DNA of 64,000 nt from Paragorgia papillata (Eukaryota > Cnidaria > Anthozoa > Scleralcyonacea > Coralliidae), in NCBI GenBank assembly GCA_035771165.1, contig JAWNZC010000003.1, positions 339,001-403,000 on the forward strand. The letters are read 5' to 3'. Position 1 is the first letter of the stretch. Every line of letters begins with the position of its first letter. Positions 1 through 10,619 of this stretch are shown piece after piece. The position numbers and the translations under genes were made by a program. A model generated the notes under the pieces. The model was not told the DNA's origin. It searched no databases and saw nothing but the letters and a program-made list of their open reading frames with translations.

Positions 1-159
1 TGGGTTGAAAGTGCGACAAGTATTTTTGCATTTCATAGCAATGTTCTAGTGGCATAAATTACTGTGGAATTATAGCTTGTGGTAGGTTCAAGTGGGTACA
101 GTTCCGAAGCAGTATGTATATATATATAGTTTGCTTAGGTTTGTATTTCTTGTCTGCAG

Positions 160-3100
160 GTGTGTGCTTTGAACATGAAGAATTAATAGATGTAGGTCAA
201 TCTGGAGATGAAGATGTAACTGATACTGAAGAGGTATACAGTATTAATAGTAAAATGAATGAATGAGAATGAAGTTCTACTTATTTTTAATGTGTTTTTT
301 TTTTTGTGCTTTAAATATTCTTTTTTTAAATATTGTAAGCCCCTTTCTATTAAGCCCCCCCCCCCCCCCTCCCTATCTAAGGTCAAAAATTAAATAAATC
401 CCTAGGGGTTTGTACATGTACAGTAAATAATTTATTTTAAAATGTTCCTTGACTAGTAAGACTCTTAGAAAATAAGTTCAGAAAAAATTGTTTTCCCCAA
501 AATATATGCCCAAGCTTTGGGGGGCATTTGCAGTATGGTGTGTAGTACATGTATTAACACTGGAAATTTACTTGTTTATTTTTTTCAATAACTTGAATAG
601 AACTGGAGAGCTGTTGGATGAACAATGTGTTGGTAAAATATTATCAACTGATGCCTACCTTGCAGAGATATACAAAGCAAGTGCATTGGTGTGTCTGTTG
701 ATTCTGTTTCAATGACATTTGCCATTCAGGATTTTGATCAGACTAAGGGGCACCTGAAAGTAATTACATGTACAGTGCATTATTTTAGGCCAATTAATAT
801 AAGACCTAAGAATATAGTGTATATAAATTTAGCTGTATTTAAAGTATTTGGTGAGCAGCTACTGTACTGTAGTGTTCATACAGTATTAGATGCTCTCACC
901 ACTAATCAACTGCCAATTGAAGCTTGGATCATTGAGAGTGTTTCATTTCTGTTTAGGGCTTGAAACTTATAAATAATTATATTTATACCGGTATATATAT
1001 ATGTTATTGCAAAAATTGTATTTTTTTCTATTTTAGGAAAAGAGTTTTTTATTAGTACAACGAACTCTACATCATTTCACAGGACCAGAAGAATTATCCT
1101 GGGTGGTATATGTGTTCCTGTAATTCTAATTCAAAAGCTTTCCTTCTTTCACTCAGTACTAATGTGCGTGGTACATGTGATGTATATAGCATTTTGAGTA
1201 CAATGTGAATATTTGTGTCATAGTCTACCATATAATCATGTGTATCACACTTGATATAGTATATTACAGTGTACAGTATAATTAATTACGTACAGTACTG
1301 TATATATATACATGTATGATCTTATGTTTATATACATGTATAGACTATAGACCTTATTCAAAAATTGGCAATGAATTAAAATTATTTTAATATATACAGT
1401 ACATATAAAGTAGCCCTTATGAACTCGTTTTCATGTGGGTAATTCAAAAGAATTTGTACTTTAAAACGCGGTCATAAGGGCTAATTATATGCGCATAAAA
1501 GAATTCTAATTCGGCAGCCATTTTTGTATAAGGTATACAGTATGTTATGTTTAGAATACATGTATGCAATCAATCACCTTTTCATACTACCAGGCAGTAA
1601 TTGTAAATGCATGTTATTATTTGTTATACAAATAATAAACTTACCTAAAGTATTTATAAACCACAGTTTGTATAAGTTATAGTACTACTACAGCAACATA
1701 CTTAATCCACACATGAAAGTTTAGTATACATTATACTGTACTGTATACAGTATACACCAGGTTTAGGTACATTGTATAATATACAGTATATATTAGTTGA
1801 TTGTTTGTACTTTGAAATTTAATAACTATTGGATGTAATATTTTTATATACTTCAATTTTCAGAACTTAATGCAAAATCTGTTCCATGTCAGCATTGCAT
1901 TGTTATGGAAAAGGCCCTTAATGCCATTGAGTTAGTAGATGGTACACTGCCAGAGGACTTTGTTGGTAATGTTTAAAATGTTTAGTTGCCACAAGATTTT
2001 GGACTGCAGTTGAAGCAGTCAATAATATTAATATTATTAAATTTTCAATGATTGTTCTTATTTTGTTTATCTAGGAAATGTGCCAGTTATCCTAGATCAT
2101 GATTACACTGTATGTACTATAGTTACATGTATATATTAAATACTTCAGTACTTAGGTTGTGAAAAACAGGGCCGGATTAGAGCTGTGTGGGCCCCAAGCA
2201 TATTTTCAGTGTGGGACCCCTTGAACCCCCCCCCTGAGTCTCGAGCCCTTGCAGAACAAAAATTTGTGCAATCAGAAAGCACTGGGGCCCCCAAAAAGCT
2301 TGGGGCCCACGGCATATGCTGCTTTTGCCACATTAATCTGCCGTACTGTACATAGGCATGGGCTATACGCTGAAGGCCAGACAGATATACCGAGATACCT
2401 AGCCATACATGATTCTATCGAAGGTATAAAAAATTTTTATTTTGCTCTAAAAAAAATTTTTATGAACTGTTTTTTGGACCCCCTAAAGATTGGCGGCCCC
2501 TGGCTGCAGCCCAGTCAGCCCCCCCTTTAATCCTCCCCTGGTGAAAAATTACAAGTTAGATATAATTAATTATATAGATCATCATAAAAATATAATATAT
2601 AATAAATTATAAGAATAGTTTGACAAACATGCTTAAGTGAACAAAACTGATGCCATTTATGCACAGTGCTACAGTACAGTATATGTATATGCTACACTGT
2701 ACATGTACATAGCTGGATCTGAAAATTATTTTTAAATAATTAGAGCTGCTAATCTGAATTAATTTATTAATAGGAAAAACTACACTGAAAATTTAAATAC
2801 AGCTATAAACCAAAAGAAATACTGTATTTGAGCAGTATTTGTCAGGAAAAGACAATAATATTGCATAATATTTTCTTCTTCACTTGATACAGTAGGTCTA
2901 CTTGTTCAGCTTTCTGACTATGTAGTACATTCATTTCCCACAAAAATATCATATTAAATTAATGCTATAAATTAATACTATAACAGGTGTATTTTTCTTT
3001 CGACAGGATAAAACTAACATATATGAACTACCTTCTTGCAAAAATGTTGTTTGCTGCTACATTGATGGAAGCTATGGTTTTGTTGGAGCTGATGATGTTG

Positions 3101-3487
3101 GCTTTAAATGTTTATCTTGTGTTTATGATACCCATAACTGTGTGCACAGGATTGAAGAAGAGGAAGAAATGGTCCCGGAGTTTTTCTGTAACATTATTCC
3201 TCATCAAATTCAAAGACGTGATAATGCAAAGCCGTATTGTTTTTGCATTGAAAAATTGTGTTACAAGACCCCTGTAGAAATTCAAGTAGCGCTGTATAAT
3301 GGAATGAAGTCAATTTTACCATGGGTGAATGATTTGTATGAAGTCATGCCGGAAGACGTTACTCCGCTAAAAAGTTTATGTCCATCTTGTTCATCTGTAT
3401 GGTCTTTAAGTGATCCAAGAGAAAAGGGGTGGATAATTGGTCAAAATATTCCTTTGTTTACACTAAAAGATGTATTACCATGTTCAG
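160..3487 (+). CDS. Spliced cysteine-rich gene, partial (exon chain)
   Basis: I infer several exons bounded by AG and GT: 160-233, 601-688, 730-759, 1037-1105, 1864-1965, 2075-2109 and 3007-3487. The last three join in phase and give an uninterrupted reading with a CQHC motif (exon at 1864) followed by a cysteine/histidine cluster in the large exon (CKNVVCC, FKCLSC, NCVH, CFC, LCPSCSSVW). Phases do not match between the first and second exons or between 1105 and 1864, so exons are missing or mis-set there. The cluster reminds me of the CxC-type zinc clusters found in KDZ-transposon-derived proteins and HMGXB3-like proteins; that is a memory-based guess. No start or stop codon was identified, and the gene may extend beyond both sides of this chain. 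It could be a host gene or an old domesticated transposon protein. Confidence 0.5.
2167..2540. mobile_element. hAT-type MITE, 374 bp, in an intron
   Basis: The ends are imperfect inverted repeats (CAGGGCCGGATTAGAG at the left; the right end, reverse complemented, is CAGGGGAGGATTAAAG). The element is flanked by a perfect 8-bp duplication GTGAAAAA at 2159-2166 and 2541-2548. An 8-bp duplication with CAGGG ends is typical of hAT elements. It contains G/C-homopolymer-rich sequence and no credible transposase, so it is non-autonomous. Confidence 0.85.
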
Positions 3488-3558
3488 GTATGCTGCAGCA
3501 AAATCAATACATTTATTAACGTGTGCAAAACAATACCAATTGTTCTACATTTATATTT

Positions 3559-4735
3559 TGGCTGGCTGGCTGGCTGGCTGGTGTGGTTGGTTGGTTGGTT
3601 GGTTCAAGGTTGGTTTGGTTCAAGGTTGGTTTGGTTCAAGGTTGGTTTGGTTCAAGGTTGGTTTGGTTCAAGGTTGGTTTGGTTCAAGGTTGGTTTGGTT
3701 CAAGGTTGGTTTGGTTCAAGGTTGGTTTGGTTCAAGGTTGGTTTGGTTCAAGGTTGGTTTGGTTCAAGGTTGGTTTGGTTCAAGGTTGGTTTGGTTCAAG
3801 GTTGGTTTGGTTCAAGGTTGGTTTGGTTCAAGGTTGGTTTGGTTCAAGGTTGGTTTGGTTCAAGGTTGGTTTGGTTCAAGGTTGGTTTGGTTCAAGGTTG
3901 GTTTGGTTCAAGGTTGGTTTGGTTCAAGGTTGGTTTGGTTCAAGGTTGGTTTGGTTCAAGGTTGGTTTGGTTCAAGGTTGGTTTGGTTCAAGGTTGGTTT
4001 GGTTCAAGGTTGGTTTGGTTCAAGGTTGGTTTGGTTCAAGGTTGGTTTGGTTCAAGGTTGGTTTGGTTCAAGGTTGGTTTGGTTCAAGGTTGGTTTGGTT
4101 CAAGGTTGGTTTGGTTCAAGGTTGGTTTGGTTCAAGGTTGGTTTGGTTCAAGGTTGGTTTGGTTCAAGGTTGGTTTGGTTCAAGGTTGGTTTGGTTCAAG
4201 GTTGGTTTGGTTCAAGGTTGGTTTGGTTCAAGGTTGGTTTGGTTCAAGGTTGGTTTGGTTCAAGGTTGGTTTGGTTCAAGGTTGGTTTGGTTCAAGGTTG
4301 GTTTGGTTCAAGGTTGGTTTGGTTCAAGGTTGGTTTGGTTCAAGGTTGGTTTGGTTCAAGGTTGGTTTGGTTCAAGGTTGGTTTGGTTCAAGGTTGGTTT
4401 GGTTCAAGGTTGGTTTGGTTCAAGGTTGGTTTGGTTCAAGGTTGGTTTGGTTCAAGGTTGGTTTGGTTCAAGGTTGGTTTGGTTCAAGGTTGGTTTGGTT
4501 CAAGGTTGGTTTGGTTCAAGGTTGGTTTGGTTCAAGGTTGGTTTGGTTCAAGGTTGGTTTGGTTCAAGGTTGGTTTGGTTCAAGGTTGGTTTGGTTCAAG
4601 GTTGGTTTGGTTCAAGGTTGGTTTGGTTCAAGGTTGGTTTGGTTCAAGGTTGGTTTGGTTCAAGGTTGGTTTGGTTCAAGGTTGGTTTGGTTCAAGGTTG
4701 GTTTGGTTTGGTTTGGTTTGGTTTGGTTTATTGGT
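3559..4735 (+). repeat. 16-bp minisatellite, about 69 near-identical copies
   Basis: A short CTGG/GGTT microsatellite (3559-3604) runs into a tandem array of the unit CAAGGTTGGTTTGGTT. The first CAAGG is at 3605 and the last at 4693; the difference is exactly 68 x 16 bp. I saw no variant unit in the array. It ends in a degenerate GGTTT run. The unit has no stop codon in any plus frame and 16 is not a multiple of 3, so all three plus frames stay open with a 16-residue period. That explains the long ORFs here, which are not genes. It lies just downstream of the exon ending at 3487, probably in an intron. Confidence 0.97.
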
Positions 4736-4797
4736 GAATCTAAACTAAATAGTAATAAAAATGTCTAATCAAATCTGTTGAGTCTTTGAACTTTAAC

Positions 4798-4845
4798 TAT
4801 ATTATATATATATATATAATACATATATAATATATATATATATTA

Positions 4846-4877
<32 letters not shown>
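4798..4877. repeat. (TA)n tract, insertion site of the Tigger-like element
   Basis: AT-dinucleotide microsatellite with a few interruptions. The transposon end beginning CCGTAAA abuts it, with TA as the target duplication. Confidence 0.9.
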
Positions 4878-5071
4878 CCGTAAAGCTCCGAATATAAGCC
4901 CTGGGCTTATATTCGTTCGTAAGCATTTTTTGGTGGGCTTATACATGGGGGGCTTATATATGGGGGGGGGGCCTATATACGGACAAGATTTTGTGTTAGT
5001 AATAACATTTATTGACTTTATTTCAATATAACAGAAGGTTAACATATAAACAAGCATAAGATACTATTAAG

Positions 5072-6494
5072 TTAGATATCGTCATAGTCCTCATCAGTGG
5101 CAGTGCCACTGCTATCGCCCTCCCTGTCTGTTACGATAGCATCATAGTCGACGTCGTTGTCTTCTTCCTCACTCGAAGTTTGAAGATGAAATTCTTCTTC
5201 TGGTGACGGCATGATGCAACCTTCTAAACCACGAATGCTTACTTCGTCATCTTCTGAACCATCTTATTAGTTATGCCACATTTAACAAAAGAGCGAATGA
5301 TCATTTCTTTGTTTTTGCACAACTTTTCCCATGCATTTGCAACCCATTTGGTTGTGAGTACCCGCCTTTCTGACGCGGTTAGTTTTCCTTCAACATAACT
5401 TTCCAGGTTTTCATCAAGATGTTTTTCAAACTGTTCTCTAACATAGTTTTTGAACGGTTTATTTACCGAAACATCGAGTGGTTGCACGCGACTAGTACAC
5501 CCTGGAGGTACGTTAACAAGAACGGTTTTCTTGTTCTGGAGAAGACATTTAACTGCGTCGGTTTGTTGCGCCTTATGTACGTCGGCCACTAAAATTTTCC
5601 CAGTAGAACCAGGGCTCGGCGGGTTTGTGAACATGTTACCCCATTCATCACATGTCCACTTCTTCATGGTTGGTTCATCACACCACGCTTTCGGCTGAAA
5701 GTAAACCTTGACTCTTTGCTCCCAGCTATTCCTTTCTGCAGGCTTGATACGTTTTCCTTGACCGCGAAAGATCACTGTTGGTCTTACTCGAGAAATACCA
5801 TCACCAAAGACCGTTAACTGTACTGTGCATTGCCTTTTATCAAGGCCTGATTTACCACTGGTGAACCAGATCTGGTGAACCTTGGATCCTTTGGCATCAT
5901 ACGTTGTACCATCATCTAAAACGAAAGGTAGCGGGGTCTGATCCATGTTGGCAAAGTCGCACAATTTGTAGGTACCCCGTTTTCTTTCCCTCGGCAACTT
6001 TGCATGGAACTTCTCTATGGAAGCCTTTAGCTGTGATGTGATGGTGACTTTTGAGAAACGTGCGTCTTGCGTCGAAGGGATAGTTTATTTCGTCTGCAAA
6101 AGCCAGCAAACCATCGATCAGAATACTTAAAAGTTGTGACACTGGGGTATAGTTCCTCCATAAGCTTTCCAGCCCTTGACACAAACCACCATTTCTTCAC
6201 TATTTTCCCTTGTGTCCTCCGTTCTCCAAATTCTTCTAAAAGCTTCTTCTCCAAAATCGGGTACTTTGCTTTTCTGCCACGTTCATTCCTACTTTTGGCC
6301 TTTTGCTTACGAATTTTTTCTTCATTTTTGATCCATTGTCTCACTTGCTTGCGATCAATTTTAAAGTAGCCTGCTGTTTGTAATATGTTTTTATCATTTG
6401 AATAAAACCACTGTATTACAGAAAGTTTGAACTCTCGTGTAAAAGAACGTCTTGATGTTTTTGCACTAGAATCAGCTACCGCTACCTCAGCCAT
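5072..6494 (-). pseudogene. pogo/Tigger-like transposase, two frameshifts
   Basis: Starts at an ATG at 6494 (MAEVAVADSS). The first part (to about 6030) is a CENP-B/pogo-type DNA-binding region: a helix-turn-helix (FTREFKLSVIQWF) followed by a second HTH (GKIVKKWWFVSRAGKLMEEL). A one-base frameshift near 6030-6045 separates it from the DDE domain. That domain shows NMDQTPL (first Asp), ILVADVHKAQ (second Asp) and SRVQPLDVSVNKPFK (third Asp), with 35 residues between the second and third. A second shift near 5262 displaces the acidic C-terminal tail (SEDDEV to DEDYDDI), which ends at TAA 5072-5074. Total span is about 474 codons, a usual length for Tigger transposases. Catalytic residues are present but the gene is broken. 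It would bind the inverted ends and cut and paste at TA. Confidence 0.9.
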
Positions 6495-6760
6495 TTTGCC
6501 GACGAAAAACTTTGTTAATACGTGTTATTATCGATTACGTAAATGCGACATGCAAAACTATGAACGCTACATACGGAAGCGAACAAGTTTTTAGGCGTAA
6601 ACAAGTTGTTTTTGAGTGGCTTCTTTCGATACCAAGTTTTGAGTGGCTTCTTTTGACATTCCGATTGCGTGGCCAAATTAAATTGCAGACAACAGACAAG
6701 AGTAAACACATTCGAGGTACCGTATACGTATAATCTTTATAAACTTTGAAAATTGGCACA
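6495..6760. promoter_or_regulatory. Divergent intergenic region of the Tigger-like element
   Basis: This 266-bp stretch separates the starts of the minus-strand transposase (6494) and the plus-strand HIRAN ORF (6761). It includes a duplicated GAGTGGCTTCTTT motif (about 6615-6660). By position it should hold promoter elements for both genes; no specific box was identified. Confidence 0.3.
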
Positions 6761-7114
6761 ATGGCTTTGATGTGCGTCGCAAAATTAACTTCCCGAGTAA
6801 AAGGGCACCATGTTTACAATCATCGCTACACAGTTGGCGAAGAGCTCGTGTGTGAGATGGAACCAACGAACGCACACAGCAACAATGCCATTGCAGTAAA
6901 GAAAAATGAGAATGTGGTTGGACATGTTCCCGAGGCATTAGCAGCAAAGTTACACCCGTTAATGAAAAACTGGAAAGTCCACAGAATTACCTGCGTAATT
7001 ACAGGGCAAGAACGGAGAGCACCAGAAGGGACATGGGTACTTGGAGGAGGAATAGAACTGCCGTGTATATATTACCTTTACGGACCAAAAAACGCAAAGA
7101 AAATACGTCCGTGA
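6761..7114 (+). CDS. HIRAN-domain-like accessory protein in a DNA transposon
   Basis: Intact 117-codon ORF with ATG at 6761 (ACAATGG context) and TGA at 7112-7114. The protein begins MALMCVAKLTSRVKGHHVY and continues with GEELVCEMEPTNAHSNNAIA, then NVVGHVPEALAAKLHPL and, near the end, GGGIELPCIYYLYGP. The order 'G..L.CE.EP.N..DxxAIAV...VGHVP...A..L' matches the HIRAN fold, which in HLTF binds the 3' end of single-stranded DNA at stalled forks. That function is family knowledge; here I infer only DNA or protein binding. It lies between the Tigger-type ends and is transcribed away from the transposase. It has no stop, unlike the transposase beside it. It could be a captured host gene, an accessory transposition factor or a fragment of a larger protein. 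Confidence 0.7.
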   Translation: MALMCVAKLTSRVKGHHVYNHRYTVGEELVCEMEPTNAHSNNAIAVKKNENVVGHVPEALAAKLHPLMKNWKVHRITCVITGQERRAPEGTWVLGGGIELPCIYYLYGPKNAKKIRP

Positions 7115-7500
7115 TACTTAAAAAAAAGAAAGAATTAGTTTCCTGAAGTACCAGTATTATTGGTTCTAAGCTTTTTACCTTTACGGACCAAAAACACAAT
7201 AAAGATATGTCCATGGTATATTGAAAGAACATTAGTTTCCGTTGAGCAAAATAATATTGTTCTATTATTAAAGCTTTTTTGAAAAACTTTGTTTTAAAAT
7301 TATTTTTAAGAAGTCTCCAATATTGCCATTCACGGCATGGTATAGGGGTTTTCAAAACAACTTTTAAATTCGTATAACCACTGCGAAATCACTATTTTAT
7401 TATCTTAAAAAAAATTTGTAGAGATTTATAGTTTAGAAAACAGTAATAAACAGGACATTTTTCTTGTCCATGTATAAGCCCATGGGTTTATATACGGGTG

Positions 7501-9661
7501 CAGGGGCGGATCTAGGAATTTTGATACCTTAGTCAAAGTTGCTGTGGGCCCATATTTCTAAGGTCCGGCGCCTCCCCCTCCTGGAAATTTTTTTAAATTT
7601 GGATTTCTGAAATGGCATTTCCTGCATTCTGACAGCACATTTGAGCAAAATTTTAAATGTTTTAAAACATGCTTTTAATGGACATTTTATCATTTTCAAG
7701 AAACATTTTATCTAAATTGGACTTTAATTGATATTTTCTTGTTGTCTTAGAAACCTTGTGATAGTTTGCAAGTGTGTAAGGCTAAGTTTTTCCAGGATGA
7801 GGGTGGGAAAATCCAATAAACAGTAGAGAGATATGTGGTCACATTCTAATATAAAAAAGTTGGCTGTTTCGCTCTATGTCAAAGTTCATCAGCATGCCTA
7901 GGAAACACCAGTTACATTGTTTCAGTCAGTGAATCCAACATGGACAGCCTGACCAACACACAAGTGAAGGTCTAGCTGAATTTAACATTCTGCATAACCC
8001 AGAGCAAGGTGGGCTACCTTCTATGGCTGTTGAGCCCCACTTACCCAGAGCTGTCTGGCTTTCAAATGCCTGATACTTGCCTTTTAAACCTCAACCCAAG
8101 CAGACAATGTCTTGTTAGGAGTCAGAGTCAGGAGAAGCTTTTGTTAATGACCATAATGGACATTACATGGACAATAGACATAGAGGAGCTCAACTCTCTA
8201 TATCATCCCGATCATTCTATCCCCCATCTAATATGCCACTACCCATTTCCCTACTAACCCATGTTACTATGAGCTGTCTGGTTTTAAGGCACCAGCAACC
8301 CAAGTTCAATTCCTGTCCAGTGCAATTATCAGATTAAAATTTCATAATAGCCACATGTGAGAAGAATGCTTACTTGATGTATAACGATAATACATGGAAA
8401 TTTGTAGAAATGTCATGTAGATATTTATTGCTTAGCTTTTGATCTGTTTCCCCAGGCCCAGACCTTATTACTTATATGTTAAAAAGTTATTACTTATAAT
8501 ACCATATGTTATATACAGTATATAGACAACTAACTGACTTGTATAAATATGAACTGAGGACGAATGTATTATGTATTAAACTACTGTGGAAAGGCAATCT
8601 GACTCTGCATCATGATTATGACATACTATAGTGAGTATCTAGAATTGAAACACTACCTAAGTAGTGCTTATAGTACTACATGAAGCATTAAATAGCATTG
8701 GTTTATACCAGTGTGCTCAACGCAGATTATGCTAATATGGAACGGATATCAACAAAGGTTAGGGAAGTAACATGACAACAGACTAACATCGATATTGAAT
8801 CCATATTGATGAACTACTGTACCTATAAGCTTACCTTAGAGCGACATATGGCTTTAATACTCTAGCTTGTCCGCCTTCATGTGTTGTGGCAAATAGACCG
8901 TACGTCTCAGCACCGTCGATGTCTTCCCAGGAAATGCTCTCCGGCCGCCAGTACTCGACAAGCACTGATTCTCACAGACAAATCAACATACATTTGCCGC
9001 AGAAGAACATCATCGCTGCTTTTTAAAGCACACAACGCACGATCTAACAAGCTTGTAAAAGCCATGAATCGATCGAACAGAATTAGACTGAACTAAGACC
9101 TTGCATACCGCATTTTGCAGGCTTCCAAACATAAGCTTGAAGTCGAGTAGCAATCCTGTTCATGATGCTGCAAATGCGGCAAAGTTAGTCAAACCGTCCT
9201 GTATCAGCCAATCAAAACCCAAGTGCGTCAAGAAACTTTACTTCCGACGTAATTGCATGCACTTCCGACGTATTTGCATTGTTTTCGACCAATCAGCGCT
9301 CGTTATTTCGACGTATTTCGGCCAGTTCGACGTATAAAATTGTACCCATTTGTAAAGATTTACACCTCTATCCCTAGGCCGAGCGTATAAGACTGCTCTA
9401 GTGGTCTGGTGCATAGTTAGCTCACGTGCAATCAACACGGGGGATGAATAGGACCGGACGTAGAGAGATTTATTGCGTTATTGCGCTCGCATTCGCTCCT
9501 CGAAATCGGTTTTAAAATATAATTTTTAAAATTTGGAAAGTAATAAATATTTAGCCATTTTTTATTGAATTAATTAGTCACCTTTTTAAAATTGAATTAA
9601 TTAGTCAATTTTTTTTACGCTAGTCGCTTGACGTGTTTGACGTACCCTAGATCCGCCCCTG
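7501..9661 (-). mobile_element. CAGGGG-ended element, copy A (hAT5-like), nested in the Tigger-like element
   Basis: Perfect 16-bp inverted ends CAGGGGCGGATCTAGG at 7501 and 9661. The flanking 5 bp are GGGTG and CGGTG (one mismatch). The left subterminal sequence matches the right subterminal sequence of the copy at 60393-62525, and vice versa, so A is inverted relative to B. It carries a small minus-strand ORF homologous to the one in copy B (8907-9065). No full transposase was found, so it is probably non-autonomous or has lost most of its gene. A 5-bp duplication with CAGGG ends would fit the hAT5 subgroup; this classification is inferred. Confidence 0.8.
8907..9065 (-). CDS. Small conserved ORF of the CAGGGG element (copy A)
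   Basis: ATG at 9065 on the minus strand, stop at 8907-8909, 52 residues. It begins MAFTSLLDRALCALKSSDD and continues VLLRQMYVDLSVRIS. The copy-B protein begins MALPNTNIVDLDVFALKDND and continues EIVLREIYKTGSLIPSTRG. The shared pattern 'MA..........ALK..D...LR..Y' in two diverged elements argues that it is a real coding exon, probably the N-terminus of a spliced element protein. No known domain is recognised. Confidence 0.5.
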   Translation of the reverse strand: MAFTSLLDRALCALKSSDDVLLRQMYVDLSVRISACRVLAAGEHFLGRHRRC

Positions 9662-9760
9662 CGGTGGGCTTATATTCGGAATGGTGAGAGTGTTAGTAAA
9701 TTGGTGGGCTTATACATGGGGGGCTTATATTCGGGGGGGGTTATATTCGGAGGTTTACGG

Positions 9761-9762
9761 TA

Positions 9763-9845
<83 letters not shown>

Positions 9846-10090
9846 ATATATTATATATTATATATATATATATTATATATTATATATATATATTATATAT
9901 TATATATATATTATATATTATATATATATATTATATATTATATATATATATATATATATTATATATATTATATATATATATTATATATTATATATATATA
10001 TTATATATTATATATATATATTATATATTATATATATATATTATATATTATATATATATATTATATATTATATATATATATTATATATAC
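9761..10090. repeat. (TA)n tract, about 330 bp
   Basis: Pure and interrupted TA dinucleotides, in places with a TATATATTATATAT higher-order pattern. One side abuts the Tigger-like element end, the other abuts a PLE end with a hammerhead motif. The ORFs rich in Y and I found here are products of the repeat. Confidence 0.97.
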
Positions 10091-10093
10091 GAG

Positions 10094-10132
10094 CCGCCTG
10101 AAGATCGCCCAGCGTGAAACTGACAGTAGCGA
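10094..10132 (+). ncRNA. Minimal type I hammerhead ribozyme (PLE-A end)
   Basis: Core CTGAAGA (10098-10104), helix II CGC/GCG with loop CCA (10106-10114), then GAA (10116-10118). Helix III is ACT/AGT with loop GAC (10119-10127). The predicted cleavage is after A10128, and helix I is CGC/GCG. Helix III is very short, a form I recall for PLE and retrozyme hammerheads. The TGAAAC flank and a T-T juxtaposition at the base of helix II are non-ideal. Confidence 0.75.
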
Positions 10133-10326
10133 CCATCAACATTTGAGGTAAGCCCACTTATAGTATATTCGCTCTATCTTTACAGTATTGAGCACTTTTC
10201 GACATTTCGCGAACAACACTTTGTTTGAATATATATATATATAGTTAAGGTAGGCGTTTACAATAGACCACAGAGTGCTCGATACTTTTGAAGGTAGAGC
10301 AAGATAGATTTTGTTTAATAAAATGA

Positions 10327-10364
10327 ACGTTGCTACTCCGAGTTTCACGCGATCATCAGGTAAC
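10327..10364 (-). ncRNA. Decayed hammerhead relic, inverted PLE end
   Basis: On the minus strand CTGATGA (10353-10359) is followed by a collapsed helix II (TCGCGT), then GAAA and a helix III ACT/AGT with loop CGG. Helix I is GTTAC/GCAAC with one mismatch. The missing helix II loop should abolish activity. Confidence 0.5.
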
Positions 10365-10619
10365 TGAAAAAGTTTCACTTTAGTTTCTGTTTATATTGCA
10401 TGGCACGCGTGAGATCGCGACACACGTGACATCACCGAACGCGCGAAATTGCGTGGGATGAGTTCGAGAGATTGTTCCCGGATGTGCATCTCTGTTCCTA
10501 GAGCGGCGGACGTTCCTAGCATAAAATTTATTTTCATGCCGGCACGACTACCTTAACTATTATTTAACGCACCTGGCTTCCAGTTGTGCACTCTGGTCTA
10601 CATAGACAACACAACGATG

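Larger units (their letters stand above)
4878..9760. mobile_element. pogo/Tigger-like DNA transposon with nested insertion
   Basis: Inverted ends CCGTAAAGCTCCGAATATAA (left) and, reverse complemented, CCGTAAACCTCCGAATATAA (right) are flanked by TA on both sides. Both subterminal regions carry repeated 'AATATAAGCCC' / 'GGGCTTAT' motifs in both orientations, which could be transposase-binding repeats. Inside are a minus-strand transposase pseudogene (5072-6494) and a divergent HIRAN-like ORF (6761-7114). A separate CAGGGG-ended element occupies 7501-9661; removing it leaves about 2.7 kb, a normal size for a Tigger/pogo element. The sequence between 7115 and 7500 shows no gene and ends in a further copy of the subterminal motif. 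Confidence 0.88.

Noticed and set aside
3429..4768. Three overlapping 404-439-codon plus-strand ORFs with WFKVGLVQ-type repeats
   Set aside because: They are translations of the stop-free 16-bp minisatellite in all three frames, not a protein.
7116..7500. Second ORF downstream of the HIRAN gene (minus frame 6999-7355)
   Set aside because: Overlaps the HIRAN ORF antisense, with no motif and low-complexity composition.
9681..10151. Long Tyr/Ile-rich ORFs
   Set aside because: Produced by the (TA)n tract.
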